DNA of 64,000 bases. It comes from Mixta intestinalis (lineage in GTDB: Bacteria; Pseudomonadota; Gammaproteobacteria; Enterobacterales; Enterobacteriaceae). Location of the stretch: positions 3,348,001 through 3,412,000 of the forward strand of contig NZ_CP028271.1 in assembly GCF_009914055.1 (NCBI RefSeq), given 5' to 3'. A model generated the notes under the pieces. The model worked only from the letters and a program-made list of their open reading frames with translations. It was not told the DNA's origin and searched no databases. Positions 51,894 through 61,418 of the stretch are shown here, one piece after another. The translations under genes were made by a program, and so were the position numbers. Each line of letters starts with the position of its first letter. The first letter of the stretch is position 1.

Positions 51894-54800
51894 TTACTCG
51901 TCTTCCAGCTCGATGTTGATACCCAGCGAGCGGATCTCTTTCAACAGTACGTTGAAGGATTCCGGCATGCCCGGTTCCATCTGATGGTTGCCGTCCACGA
52001 TGTTTTTATACATCTTGGTACGACCGTTCACGTCATCAGACTTAACGGTGAGCATTTCCTGCAGGGTATAGGCTGCGCCGTATGCTTCCAGCGCCCACAC
52101 TTCCATCTCACCGAAGCGCTGACCACCGAACTGTGCCTTACCACCCAGCGGCTGCTGAGTAACGAGGCTGTAAGAGCCGGTAGAACGTGCGTGCATCTTG
52201 TCATCAACCAGGTGGTTGAGTTTCAGCATGTACATGTAACCGACGGTAACCGGGCGTTCGAACTGCTCGCCGGTACGACCGTCAAACAGCGTGATCTGAC
52301 CGGAAGTCGGCAGATCGCCCAGCTGTAACAGCTCTTTGATTTCGCTTTCTTTCGCGCCATCGAACACCGGTGTAGCGATCGGCATACCTTTTTTCAGGTT
52401 TTCAGCCAGACGCAGCACTTCATCATCAGAGAAGGTGTTCAGATCGACACGCTGACGAACGTCGGCGCCCAGATCGTAAGCACGCTGGATGAACTCACGC
52501 AGCTTCGCCACTTCCTGTTGCTGCTTCAGCATGGCGTTGATCTTCTCGCCGATACCTTTAGCAGCCATACCCAGGTGAGTTTCCAGAATCTGACCGATGT
52601 TCATACGAGACGGTACGCCCAGCGGGTTCAACACGATATCGACCGGCGTACCGTTAGCATCGTGCGGCATATCTTCGATCGGGTTGATCTTGGAGATAAC
52701 ACCCTTGTTCCCGTGACGACCTGCCATTTTGTCACCCGGCTGAATCTGACGTTTAACGGCCAGATACACCTTAACGATTTTCAGCACGCCTGGTGCCAGA
52801 TCGTCGCCCTGAGTGATTTTGCGGCGCTTCGCTTCGAGTTTTTTCTCAAACTCGTGCTTCAGCTCGTCATATTGCTCAGCCAACTGCTCCAGCTGATTCT
52901 GTTTCGCTTCGTCGGTCAGACCCAGTTCCAGCCAGCGCTCACGCGGCAGCTTGTCCAGTTTTTCCGCTTCCACGCCGCCGGAAACCAGCACCGCATGGAT
53001 ACGTGCGAACAGACCAGCTTCGAGGATCTGCAGTTCTTCGGTCAGGTCTTTCTTCGCCTGCTTCAGCTGCATCTCTTCGATTTCCAGCGCGCGCTTGTCT
53101 TTTTCCACGCCATCGCGGGTAAAGACCTGCACGTCGATAACGGTGCCGGATACGCCGTTCGGTACACGCAGAGAAGAGTCTTTTACGTCAGACGCTTTCT
53201 CACCGAAGATAGCGCGCAGCAGTTTCTCTTCTGGCGTCAGCTGGGTTTCACCTTTCGGCGTTACCTTACCAACCAGAATGTCGCCGCCGGTCACTTCCGC
53301 ACCGATATAAACGATGCCGGATTCATCCAGTTTGGAGAGCGCAGCTTCACCCACGTTCGGGATGTCAGCGGTGATCTCTTCTGGCCCCAGCTTGGTGTCA
53401 CGAGACACACATGCCAGTTCCTGAATATGGATAGTTGTGAAGCGATCTTCCTGTACGACGCGCTCGGAGACCAGGATGGAGTCTTCGAAGTTGTAGCCGT
53501 TCCACGGCATGAACGCTACGCGCATGTTCTGGCCCAGCGCCAGCTCACCGAGGTCGGTTGAAGGACCGTCAGCCAGCACGTCGCCACGCTCTACCGGTTC
53601 ACCCAAAGACACGCACGGCATCTGGTTGATGCAGGTGTTCTGGTTAGAACGGGTATATTTTGTCAGGTTGTAGATGTCGATGCCGGCCTCGCCCGGATAC
53701 ATCTCGTCTTCGTTAACTTTGATAACGATACGGGAAGCATCAACATACTGTACGGTACCGCCGCGTTTGGCTACGGCAGTTACGCCGGAGTCAACCGCTA
53801 CCGCACGTTCCATACCGGTACCAACCAGCGGCTTATCAGCGCGCAGAGTCGGAACCGCCTGACGTTGCATGTTCGCACCCATCAGGGCGCGGTTAGCATC
53901 ATCGTGTTCCAGGAACGGGATCAGGCTTGCCCCGACGGAAACCACCTGCTGGGTGGATACGTCCATGTAGTCAACCTGATCGCGGCTGAACAGGCTCGAT
54001 TCGCCTTTGCTACGGCAGGTGACCAGATCGTCAACAAAGCCGCCGTTTTCATCAAGCTGGGCGTTCGCCTGCGCGATAACGTAGTTACCCTCTTCGATAG
54101 CAGAGAGGTAATGAATTTCATCACTCACCACGCCGTCAATAACGCGACGGTACGGCGTTTCCAGGAAGCCGTATTCGTTGGTCTGCGCATAAACGGAAAG
54201 CGAGTTGATCAGACCGATATTCGGACCTTCCGGCGTTTCAATTGGACATACGCGACCGTAGTGCGTCGGGTGTACGTCTCGAACCTCAAAGCCCGCACGC
54301 TCACGGGTCAGACCGCCCGGGCCTAACGCGGAAATACGGCGTTTGTGCGTAATCTCAGACAGCGGGTTGTTCTGGTCCATAAACTGAGACAGCTGGCTGG
54401 AACCAAAGAACTCTTTCACTGCCGCGGAGATCGGTTTGGCGTTGATCATGTCCTGCGGCATCAGAGTGTCGAGGTCACCCAGAGAGAGACGCTCTTTCAC
54501 CGCGCGTTCTACACGCACCAGACCTACACGGAACTGGTTTTCCGCCATTTCGCCTACGGAGCGAATACGACGGTTGCCGAGGTGGTCGATATCATCCACT
54601 TCGCCTTTACCGTTACGGATACCGATGAGCTTTTTCATCACCTCGATGATGTCTTCTTTGCTCAGGATACCGGAACCTTCGATCTCATCGCGGCCCAGAG
54701 AACGGTTGAACTTCATGCGGCCTACCGCAGAAAGATCGTAGCGGTCTTCGGAGAAGAACAGGTTCTCGAACAGGTTTTCCGCAGCTTCACGTGTCGGCGG

Positions 54801-55922
54801 CTCGCCAGGACGCATCATGCGGTAGATCTCAACCAGCGCGCTCAAGCGATCGTTGGTCGGGTCGACACGCAGCGTTTCAGAGATGTAGGGACCGTGGTCG
54901 AGGTCGTTAGTAAACAGCGTTTCAATGCGCTTGTGTCCGGACTGACTCAGTTTCGCCAGCAGGTCCAGAGAGAGCTCCATGTTAGCCGCTACGATCAGCT
55001 CGCCGGTGCCTTCATCCACGTAGTCTTTAGCAACCACTTTGCCTGCGATATATTCCACCGGTACTTCGATGTGCTGAATGCCATCTTTTTCCAGCTGGCG
55101 GATATGGCGCGCGGTAATGCGGCGGCCTTTCTCAACGTATACCGTGCCGTTCGATTCGATATCGAAAGAAGCGGTTTCGCCACGCAGACGCTCAGGTACC
55201 AGCTCCATCTGCAGCTTGTTGTCGCGAATTTCAAAAACCACTTTCTCAAAGAACAGATCGAGAATCTGCTCAGTGGTATAGTTCAGCGCGCGCAGAATGA
55301 TACTGGCCGGCAGTTTACGACGGCGGTCAATACGGACGAACAGGTTGTCTTTCGGGTCAAACTCGAAGTCGAGCCATGAGCCACGGTAAGGGATGATGCG
55401 TGCGTTATAGAGCACTTTACCCGAAGAGTGGGTTTTACCCTTATCGCTGTCAAAGAATACGCCAGGACTACGGTGCAGCTGAGAAACGATAACCCTTTCA
55501 GTACCGTTGATAACAAAGGTACCGTTTTCGGTCATGAGCGGAATTTCGCCCATGTAAACTTCTTGCTCTTTGATGTCTTTAACGGTGCCTTCCGGCGCTT
55601 CGCGCTCGTAGATCACCAGACGCAGCTTAACGCGCAGCGGAGCAGAATAGGTCACGCCACGAATCTGACATTCTTTAACATCAAAGACAGGTTCGCCTAA
55701 GCGGTAGCTGACGTACTGCAGCTCAGAGTTACCGCTATAGCTTTGGATTGGGAATACGGAACGGAATGCAGCTTCCAGACCATATTGGCCTTCCGGATCT
55801 TGCTCGATAAACTTCTGGAACGAGTCAAGCTGGATAGAAAGGAGATAGGGTACGTCCAGAACCTGTGGACGTTTGCCAAAATCCTTACGAATGCGTTTTT
55901 TCTCGGTATAGGAGTAAACCAT
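51894..55922 (-). CDS. rpoB: RNA polymerase beta subunit
   Basis: Second catalytic subunit of RNA polymerase. The product is 1342 aa, the E. coli length. The rifampicin region reads GSSQLSQFMDQNNPLSEITH then KRRISALGPGG, the wild-type residues at the usual resistance positions, so a rifampicin-sensitive enzyme is expected. The C-terminal clamp-related KINPIEDMPHDANGTPVDIV and GGKAQFGGQRFGEMEVWALE segments are intact. The ATG at 55922 starts MVYSYTEKKRIRKDF. It is transcribed with rpoC, mostly by read-through from rplJL. Confidence 0.99.
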   Translation of the reverse strand: MVYSYTEKKRIRKDFGKRPQVLDVPYLLSIQLDSFQKFIEQDPEGQYGLEAAFRSVFPIQSYSGNSELQYVSYRLGEPVFDVKECQIRGVTYSAPLRVKLRLVIYEREAPEGTVKDIKEQEVYMGEIPLMTENGTFVINGTERVIVSQLHRSPGVFFDSDKGKTHSSGKVLYNARIIPYRGSWLDFEFDPKDNLFVRIDRRRKLPASIILRALNYTTEQILDLFFEKVVFEIRDNKLQMELVPERLRGETASFDIESNGTVYVEKGRRITARHIRQLEKDGIQHIEVPVEYIAGKVVAKDYVDEGTGELIVAANMELSLDLLAKLSQSGHKRIETLFTNDLDHGPYISETLRVDPTNDRLSALVEIYRMMRPGEPPTREAAENLFENLFFSEDRYDLSAVGRMKFNRSLGRDEIEGSGILSKEDIIEVMKKLIGIRNGKGEVDDIDHLGNRRIRSVGEMAENQFRVGLVRVERAVKERLSLGDLDTLMPQDMINAKPISAAVKEFFGSSQLSQFMDQNNPLSEITHKRRISALGPGGLTRERAGFEVRDVHPTHYGRVCPIETPEGPNIGLINSLSVYAQTNEYGFLETPYRRVIDGVVSDEIHYLSAIEEGNYVIAQANAQLDENGGFVDDLVTCRSKGESSLFSRDQVDYMDVSTQQVVSVGASLIPFLEHDDANRALMGANMQRQAVPTLRADKPLVGTGMERAVAVDSGVTAVAKRGGTVQYVDASRIVIKVNEDEMYPGEAGIDIYNLTKYTRSNQNTCINQMPCVSLGEPVERGDVLADGPSTDLGELALGQNMRVAFMPWNGYNFEDSILVSERVVQEDRFTTIHIQELACVSRDTKLGPEEITADIPNVGEAALSKLDESGIVYIGAEVTGGDILVGKVTPKGETQLTPEEKLLRAIFGEKASDVKDSSLRVPNGVSGTVIDVQVFTRDGVEKDKRALEIEEMQLKQAKKDLTEELQILEAGLFARIHAVLVSGGVEAEKLDKLPRERWLELGLTDEAKQNQLEQLAEQYDELKHEFEKKLEAKRRKITQGDDLAPGVLKIVKVYLAVKRQIQPGDKMAGRHGNKGVISKINPIEDMPHDANGTPVDIVLNPLGVPSRMNIGQILETHLGMAAKGIGEKINAMLKQQQEVAKLREFIQRAYDLGADVRQRVDLNTFSDDEVLRLAENLKKGMPIATPVFDGAKESEIKELLQLGDLPTSGQITLFDGRTGEQFERPVTVGYMYMLKLNHLVDDKMHARSTGSYSLVTQQPLGGKAQFGGQRFGEMEVWALEAYGAAYTLQEMLTVKSDDVNGRTKMYKNIVDGNHQMEPGMPESFNVLLKEIRSLGINIELEDE

Positions 55923-56177
55923 AGGGTTCCTCAGCTAGCTGACAAGTCGACCCATCTGTCCGTCCTGAAGGACAGTTCATGCAACACTATTTTGTTTCTC
56001 GGAACGTGCGGGAACACCCTCCGCAATACGTCTTTCTATCACTCTTAAATCATTTCATTGCTGTTGCATGGGCAGGGAACCCTGCAGGGAAGCAGTATAT
56101 TAAGGCGTCGATAGAAAAAGATATTGAAGACGCTCAATGGACAAACAGTGCGAAACCCCATTGAGGCCCTGTAGCGC
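55923..56177. other. rplL-rpoB intergenic leader
   Basis: Together with the attenuator hairpin this makes a 324-base gap. E. coli has an RNase III processing site here; a comparable long stem was not confidently traced. No gene is present. Confidence 0.5.
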
Positions 56178-56208
56178 AAAAAGGCTGGTGACCAAAAAGT
56201 CACCAGCC
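56178..56208 (-). terminator. Attenuator between rplL and rpoB
   Basis: On the minus strand GGCTGGTGAC and GTCACCAGCC form a perfect 10-bp stem with a 6-base loop, followed by TTTTTGCG. It lies about 40 bases after rplL. In E. coli the terminator here is partial and lowers rpoBC relative to r-protein transcription; the same role is inferred. Confidence 0.88.
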
Positions 56209-56246
56209 ATCAGCCTAAAAGTCAGGCTGCAACCTGGAAGGTTGGC

Positions 56247-56612
56247 TTATTTAACTTCAACTTCAGCGCCAGCTTCTTCCAGAGATTTTTTCAGAGCTTC
56301 AGCGTCGTCTTTGCTGATGCCTTCTTTCAGCGCAGCCGGTGCAGATTCAACCAGATCTTTCGCTTCTTTCAGGCCCAGGCCAGTTGCGCCACGTACTGCT
56401 TTGATAACAGCAACTTTGTTAGCGCCAACAGCTTTCAGTACAACGTCGAACTCGGTTTTTTCTTCAGCAGCTTCAGCCGGGCCAGCAGCAACAGCTACAG
56501 CAGCAGCAGCAGAAACGCCGAATTTTTCTTCCATAGCGGAAACCAGCTCAACTACTTCCATTACGGACATAGCGGCTACTGCTTCCAGAATTTGATCTTT
56601 AGTGATAGACAT
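56247..56612 (-). CDS. rplL: 50S ribosomal protein L7/L12
   Basis: Stalk protein that recruits translational GTPases. The product is 121 aa, the E. coli length. It starts MSITKDQILEAVAAMSVMEV, has an Ala-rich hinge (SAAAAVAVAAGPAEAAEEK) and the C-terminal domain KVAVIKAVRGATGLGLKEAK. It follows rplJ after 62 bases. Confidence 0.99.
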   Translation of the reverse strand: MSITKDQILEAVAAMSVMEVVELVSAMEEKFGVSAAAAVAVAAGPAEAAEEKTEFDVVLKAVGANKVAVIKAVRGATGLGLKEAKDLVESAPAALKEGISKDDAEALKKSLEEAGAEVEVK

Positions 56613-56674
56613 GACAATTGTTCCTAAGAATCAGAAAATAGTGTGTACGTAAAAGTGCGCTGTAAAGGAAGGCC

Positions 56675-57172
56675 TTAAGCGGCTTCTTTCGCATCGCGTA
56701 CGGCTGCCAGAGTACGAACCAGTTTGCCTGCAGCGGCTTCTTTCATGGTCGACATCAGACGTGCCAGTGCTTCTTCGTAAGTCGGCAGCGTTGCCAGACG
56801 GTCAATTTGCGCCGCCGGGATCAGCTCACCTTCAAAGGCTGCAGCTTTGACCTCGAATTTTGCATTCGCTTTCGCGAACTCTTTGAACAGACGAGCAGCA
56901 GCGCCCGGGTGTTCCATAGAGTATGCAATCAGGGTCGGACCAACAAACGTGTCTTTCAGGCACTCAAACTGAGTACCTTCTACGACGCGGCGCAGCAGGG
57001 TGTTGCGAACAACACGCATGTAAACGCCAGCTTCACGACCTGCTTTACGCAGTTCAGTCATTTTATCTACGGTAACGCCACGAGAATCCGCAACTACCGC
57101 AGACAGCGCGCCTTTGGCTACTTCGCTGACTTCAGCAACAATCGCTTGTTTGTCTTGAAGATTTAATGCCAT
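56675..57172 (-). CDS. rplJ: 50S ribosomal protein L10
   Basis: Stalk base protein that anchors L7/L12 dimers and, in complex with them, represses its own mRNA. The product is 165 aa, starting MALNLQDKQAIVAEVSEVAK and containing VADSRGVTVDKMTELRK, RVVRNTLLRR and FVGPTLIAYS. The ATG at 57172 follows CCAGGAGCAAAAGCTA; an in-frame codon at 57223 lies in the regulatory leader and is rejected. Confidence 0.98.
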   Translation of the reverse strand: MALNLQDKQAIVAEVSEVAKGALSAVVADSRGVTVDKMTELRKAGREAGVYMRVVRNTLLRRVVEGTQFECLKDTFVGPTLIAYSMEHPGAAARLFKEFAKANAKFEVKAAAFEGELIPAAQIDRLATLPTYEEALARLMSTMKEAAAGKLVRTLAAVRDAKEAA

Positions 57173-57299
57173 TAGCTTTTGCTCCTGGATTTTAGCCGGA
57201 GGACAAATTCCCCCGGAACTCACTTCACTTACCGACCGAATAGAAGGTAAGCGCTAAAACACGGTGAGCAGAATCCAGAAAAATATTCTTCGGGCTCTG

Positions 57300-57382
57300 T
57301 CACCGTCTACGCAGGACGATTAAGTTTCTTGCGAAACACCTGCGGTCTTGGACGGAGGCCTGGATAAGGCCAGGCTCCAACC
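57300..57382 (-). promoter_or_regulatory. L10 (rplJ) mRNA leader, autoregulatory site
   Basis: The minus strand reads GGTTGGAGCCTGGCC, TCCAGGCCTCCGTC, AAGACCGCAGG, GTTTCGCAAGAAACTTAATC and CTGCGTAGACGGTGA in order, nearly the E. coli L10 leader. Binding of L10-(L12)4 here blocks rplJ translation. The region 57173-57516 as a whole is gene-free. Confidence 0.93.
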
Positions 57383-57480
57383 GAAAATCTTTCCGCTTTC
57401 CCCCTACTCTGGCGCGGCAAAGCCGATATTCGCTTCAGGGTAAAGTCGGATGTTCTGCTTAACAGAACAACGGGCGTAAG

Positions 57481-57509
57481 ATTCTAGATGAAACTTTCGC
57501 CCGCGTAAA
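57481..57509 (-). promoter_or_regulatory. Candidate rplJ promoter
   Basis: On the minus strand TTTACG (57504-57509), a 17-base spacer and TAGAAT (57481-57486) lie just after rplA and about 100 bases before the L10 leader structure. The -35 is weak. Confidence 0.5.
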
Positions 57510-57516
57510 GCGATTA

Positions 57517-58221
57517 TTAATTCGCCACTGCAGTCAGGCCAGCCTGGTCGATGGCAACGCCAGCGCCCATGGTGGTAGACAGGCTAACTTTCTTGATGTA
57601 CACGCCTTTCGCCTGAGACGGTTTTGCTTTTTTCAGCGCAACCAGCAGAGCTTCCAGGTTTTCTTTCAGTTTGTCAGCGTCGAAATCAACCTTACCGATA
57701 GTGGTATGGATGATGCCGTTTTTGTCGTTGCGGTAGCGAATCTGGCCAGCTTTAGCGTTTTTAACCGCTTCAGCAACGTTCGGCGTTACCGTACCCACTT
57801 TCGGGTTCGGCATCAGGCCGCGCGGACCCAGAACCTGGCCCAGCTGGCCAACAACGCGCATAGCATCCGGGGATGCGATAACAACGTCAAAGTTCATTTC
57901 GCCTTTTTTGATCTGCTCTGCCAGATCTTCCATACCTACCAGCTCAGCGCCAGCTGCTTTTGCAGCTTCAGCGTTCGCGCCCTGAGTAAACACAGCAACG
58001 CGTACAGAGCGGCCAGTACCGTGCGGCAGTACAGTCGCACCACGAACGTTCTGGTCAGATTTACGAGCGTCGATGCCGAGGTTAACAGCAACGTCAACGC
58101 TTTCTACAAACTTAGCGGTAGCCAGTTCTTTCAGCAGAGCAACAGCTTCGTTGATGTCGTACTGTTTAGTAGAATCAACTTTGTCACGGATCACGCGCAT
58201 GCGCTTGGTCAGCTTAGCCAT
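57517..58221 (-). CDS. rplA: 50S ribosomal protein L1
   Basis: L1 stalk protein that also represses the rplKA mRNA. The product is 234 aa, the E. coli length. It starts MAKLTKRMRVIRDKVDSTKQ and has GTVTPNVAEAVKNAKAGQIR, the L1 signature region. It begins three bases after rplK, consistent with coupled translation. Confidence 0.99.
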   Translation of the reverse strand: MAKLTKRMRVIRDKVDSTKQYDINEAVALLKELATAKFVESVDVAVNLGIDARKSDQNVRGATVLPHGTGRSVRVAVFTQGANAEAAKAAGAELVGMEDLAEQIKKGEMNFDVVIASPDAMRVVGQLGQVLGPRGLMPNPKVGTVTPNVAEAVKNAKAGQIRYRNDKNGIIHTTIGKVDFDADKLKENLEALLVALKKAKPSQAKGVYIKKVSLSTTMGAGVAIDQAGLTAVAN

Positions 58222-58224
58222 TTC

Positions 58225-58653
58225 TTAATCCTCCACTACCAGGCCCATGGAACGAGCAGTACCTTCGATAGAGCGAGTCATCGCTTCTACGTCAGCACCA
58301 GTCATGTCCGCAGCTTTGGTTTCTGCGATTTCACGTACCTGAGCACGGGTTACTTTACCCACTTTGTCTTTGTTCGGCTTGCCGGAACCAGACTTGATAC
58401 CCGCCGCTTTTTTCAGCAGAACAGCTGCCGGAGGCGTTTTGGTAACGAAGGTGAAAGAACGGTCAGAATAAACGGTGATAACAACAGGAATCGGCAGACC
58501 TTTTTCCAGGCTGTCTGTTTTTGCGTTAAACGCTTTACAGAATTCCATGATGTTAACGCCCTGCTGGCCCAGAGCCGGACCTACTGGCGGACTCGGGTTA
58601 GCCATACCGGCTGCAACCTGCAGCTTGACATAGGCTTGTACTTTCTTAGCCAT
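58225..58653 (-). CDS. rplK: 50S ribosomal protein L11
   Basis: GTPase-centre protein needed for RelA activation. The product is 142 aa, starting MAKKVQAYVKLQVAAGMANP with PSPPVGPALGQQGVNIMEFC and the C-terminal VEAMTRSIEGTARSMGLVVE. The ATG at 58653 follows AGAGGAAATATC. The promoter should lie between it and the nusG terminator. Confidence 0.99.
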   Translation of the reverse strand: MAKKVQAYVKLQVAAGMANPSPPVGPALGQQGVNIMEFCKAFNAKTDSLEKGLPIPVVITVYSDRSFTFVTKTPPAAVLLKKAAGIKSGSGKPNKDKVGKVTRAQVREIAETKAADMTGADVEAMTRSIEGTARSMGLVVED

Positions 58654-58726
58654 GATATTTCCTCTGTTGGGTATAACGCCTGATTAAGGCTCCCCGTGAT
58701 TAAACTTTTACGCGCCAGGGGCGCAT

Positions 58727-58767
58727 AAAAACAAAAGGCGCGAAATTGTAGGGCAATTTCGCGCCTT
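58727..58767 (-). terminator. Terminator of secE-nusG
   Basis: On the minus strand AAGGCGCGAAATTG and CAATTTCGCGCCTT form a perfect 14-bp stem with a 5-base loop, followed by TTGTTTTT. It separates secE-nusG from rplKA. Confidence 0.95.
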
Positions 58768-58802
58768 CTGCAACCCTTAATCAAAAATACCGATCGGGTG
58801 AT

Positions 58803-59348
58803 TTAGCCTTTTTCAACCTGACCGAAATCAAGTTCAACCGGTGTGGCACGGCCAAAGATAGAGACAGAAACCTTCAGGCGGCTCTTCTCATAATCAACCT
58901 CTTCCACCACGCCGTTAAAGTCGGCAAAGGGACCATCATTAACGCGAACCATTTCGCCCGGTTCAAACAGCGTTTTCGGACGCGGTTTGTCACCGACCTG
59001 CTGTAGACGGTTCATGATCGCATCGACTTCTTTATCGCTAATCGGTGCCGGACGATCGGACGTTCCGCCAATGAATCCCATCACGCGCGGTACGCTGCGC
59101 ACCAGGTGCCAGCTCGCATCATTCATAACCATTTGCACCAGCACATAGCCGGGGAAGAATTTGCGCTCGCTTTTACGGCGCTGGCCGCCACGGATTTCCA
59201 CTACTTCTTCAGTAGGGACCATCACGTCGCCAAACAACTCTTCCATATTGTGCAATTTGATGTGCTCACGCAGCGACTGTGCTACGCGAGCCTCAAAACC
59301 GGAAAACGCCTGAACGACGTACCAGCGCTTTTTTGGAGCTTCAGACAT
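58803..59348 (-). CDS. nusG: Transcription elongation factor NusG
   Basis: Binds RNA polymerase to suppress pausing and couples to Rho or the ribosome. The product is 181 aa, the E. coli length. It starts MSEAPKKRWYVVQAFSGFEA, has VPTEEVVEIRGGQRRKSERK and FFPGYVLVQMVMN, and a C-terminal KOW domain (GEMVRVNDGPFADFNGVVEE). The ATG at 59348 is one base after the secE stop. Confidence 0.98.
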   Translation of the reverse strand: MSEAPKKRWYVVQAFSGFEARVAQSLREHIKLHNMEELFGDVMVPTEEVVEIRGGQRRKSERKFFPGYVLVQMVMNDASWHLVRSVPRVMGFIGGTSDRPAPISDKEVDAIMNRLQQVGDKPRPKTLFEPGEMVRVNDGPFADFNGVVEEVDYEKSRLKVSVSIFGRATPVELDFGQVEKG

Positions 59349-59349
59349 C

Positions 59350-59733
59350 TCAGAACCTCAGGCCAGTGATAAACGATACCAGACGGACCAGAATACCATC
59401 CAGCCCCCACAAAATCAGTGACATCACGGCAGTAACCGCGGCTACGATTAACGTGGTATGCAGCGTTTCCTGACGCGTAGGCCAAATGACTTTGCGCACT
59501 TCGGTTCTGGCTTCGCGAGCGAAAGCCATCGTTGCTTTACCTTTCGTCGTCAGCAGCGCGATGCCGCCTGCCGCCGCGATCAGAATGACAACAGCCAATG
59601 CGCGCAGCGGTAATGTTACTTCGCGATAATAGAAGTTACCCACAACTGCCACGATCAGCAAAATGGCGACGACTACCCACTTTATCGCTTCCAGGCCGCG
59701 CCCGCTTCCTTGAGCTTCGGTATTAGCACTCAT
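59350..59733 (-). CDS. secE: Preprotein translocase subunit SecE
   Basis: Essential membrane subunit of SecYEG. The product is 127 aa, the E. coli length, with three membrane helices. It starts MSANTEAQGSGRGLEAIKWV, and the conserved cytoplasmic segment is AREARTEVRKVIWPTRQETL before the third helix. The ATG at 59733 is preferred to an upstream in-frame codon at 59778 by homology. It is co-transcribed with nusG. Confidence 0.97.
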   Translation of the reverse strand: MSANTEAQGSGRGLEAIKWVVVAILLIVAVVGNFYYREVTLPLRALAVVILIAAAGGIALLTTKGKATMAFAREARTEVRKVIWPTRQETLHTTLIVAAVTAVMSLILWGLDGILVRLVSFITGLRF

Positions 59734-59907
59734 AAACCAACCTGCCACATAAATCAGAAACAATTTTGCCCCGCGCATGCGAGGCAGCCAAACCGAATGC
59801 AGCTGTTGAGGCGTAACTCGGTCGATTACGCCGTGCTACAGAGCCTGTCTCAGCAATGATTATGGGTAAAAAATCACTGATGAGCCAGGTTCTATGTTAC
59901 AGCGTAT

Positions 59908-59930
59908 AAAAAGGGCATCAAATGATGCCC
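59908..59930 (-). terminator. Terminator of tufB
   Basis: On the minus strand GGGCATC and GATGCCC form a perfect 7-bp stem with a 4-base loop, followed by TTTTT. It lies 35 bases after tufB and separates it from secE. Confidence 0.92.
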
Positions 59931-59964
59931 TCTTCTTGTACGTTGCGTCAAATATTATTGGCGA

Positions 59965-61149
59965 TTAGCCAAGAACTTTAGCAACAACGCCCGCGCCAAC
60001 GGTACGGCCACCTTCGCGGATTGCGAAACGCAGACCGTCGTCCATTGCGATCGGGTGGATCAGGGTAACAACCATTTTGATGTTGTCGCCCGGCATTACC
60101 ATTTCAACGCCTTCCGGCAGTTCGATGGTGCCCGTTACGTCAGTAGTACGGAAGTAGAACTGCGGACGGTAGCCTTTGAAGAACGGAGTGTGACGGCCGC
60201 CTTCGTCTTTGGACAGAATGTACACTTCAGATTCGAACTGGGTGTGCGGCTTGATGGAGCCCGGCTTAGCCAGAACCTGACCACGCTCGATCTCTTCACG
60301 TTTGATACCACGCAGCAGAACACCAACGTTCTCACCAGCACGGCCTTCGTCCAGCAGTTTGCGGAACATTTCAACGCCGGTACAGGTAGATTTCGCAGTA
60401 TCTTTGATACCCACGATTTCAACTTCTTCACCAACTTTGATTACGCCACGCTCAACACGACCGGTAACAACGGTACCACGGCCAGAGATGGAGAATACGT
60501 CTTCGATCGGCAGCAGGAACGGCTTGTCAATCGCACGCTCTGGTTCCGGGATATAGGTATCCAGGTGACCAGCCAGCTCGATGATTTTTTCTTCCCACTC
60601 TGCTTCGCCTTCCAGCGCTTTCAGCGCAGAACCGCGAACGATCGGGGTGTCATCGCCCGGGAAGTCGTACTGAGACAGCAGGTCACGCACTTCCATCTCA
60701 ACCAGTTCCAGCAGCTCTTCGTCATCAACCATGTCGCATTTGTTCAGGAACACGATGATGTACGGAACGCCTACCTGACGACCCAGCAGGATGTGCTCGC
60801 GGGTCTGCGGCATCGGGCCGTCAGTCGCAGCAACAACCAGGATAGCGCCGTCCATCTGAGCAGCACCGGTGATCATGTTTTTCACGTAGTCGGCGTGGCC
60901 CGGGCAGTCAACGTGCGCGTAGTGGCGAGTCGGGGTGTCATATTCAACGTGAGAGGTGTTGATGGTGATACCACGAGCCTTCTCTTCCGGCGCGTTATCG
61001 ATCTGATCAAATGCACGCGCGGCGCCACCGTAGGTTTTTGCCAGTACGGTGGTGATAGCTGCAGTCAGGGTAGTTTTACCGTGGTCAACGTGGCCGATAG
61101 TACCGACGTTGACGTGCGGTTTTGAACGTTCAAATTTTTCTTTAGACAT
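59965..61149 (-). CDS. tufB: Elongation factor Tu
   Basis: GTPase that carries aminoacyl-tRNA to the ribosome. The product is 394 aa. G-motifs are GHVDHGKT (19-26), DCPGHADYVKNM and NKCDMVDD, and the C-terminal domain ends RTVGAGVVAKVLG. The kirromycin and tRNA-contact regions look wild-type. It is the tufB copy by context: the last gene of a thrU-tyrU-glyT-thrT-tufB operon, 113 bases after tRNA-Thr(GGT). A second copy (tufA) is expected elsewhere. Confidence 0.98.
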   Translation of the reverse strand: MSKEKFERSKPHVNVGTIGHVDHGKTTLTAAITTVLAKTYGGAARAFDQIDNAPEEKARGITINTSHVEYDTPTRHYAHVDCPGHADYVKNMITGAAQMDGAILVVAATDGPMPQTREHILLGRQVGVPYIIVFLNKCDMVDDEELLELVEMEVRDLLSQYDFPGDDTPIVRGSALKALEGEAEWEEKIIELAGHLDTYIPEPERAIDKPFLLPIEDVFSISGRGTVVTGRVERGVIKVGEEVEIVGIKDTAKSTCTGVEMFRKLLDEGRAGENVGVLLRGIKREEIERGQVLAKPGSIKPHTQFESEVYILSKDEGGRHTPFFKGYRPQFYFRTTDVTGTIELPEGVEMVMPGDNIKMVVTLIHPIAMDDGLRFAIREGGRTVGAGVVAKVLG

Positions 61150-61262
61150 CGATTGTCCCTCTAAGACACGGTTAAATCGGTGATATCACCACATCAACCA
61201 GGCATCGCCTGTGCTGTTGAATTTTTTTATACAGGAAAGAATCAGGGAGGGAGATGAAGAAG

Positions 61263-61338
61263 TGGTGCTGATACCCAGAGTCGAACTGGGGACCTCACCC
61301 TTACCAAGGGTGCGCTCTACCAACTGAGCCATATCAGC
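61263..61338 (-). tRNA. thrT: tRNA-Thr (GGT)
   Basis: 76 bases, starting GCTGATATGGCTCAGTTGG with anticodon loop CCTTGGTAAG (GGT), T-loop AGTTCGACTC and encoded CCA. It is the last tRNA before tufB and lies five bases after tRNA-Gly. Confidence 0.98.
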
Positions 61339-61343
61339 ACATC

Positions 61344-61418
<75 letters not shown>
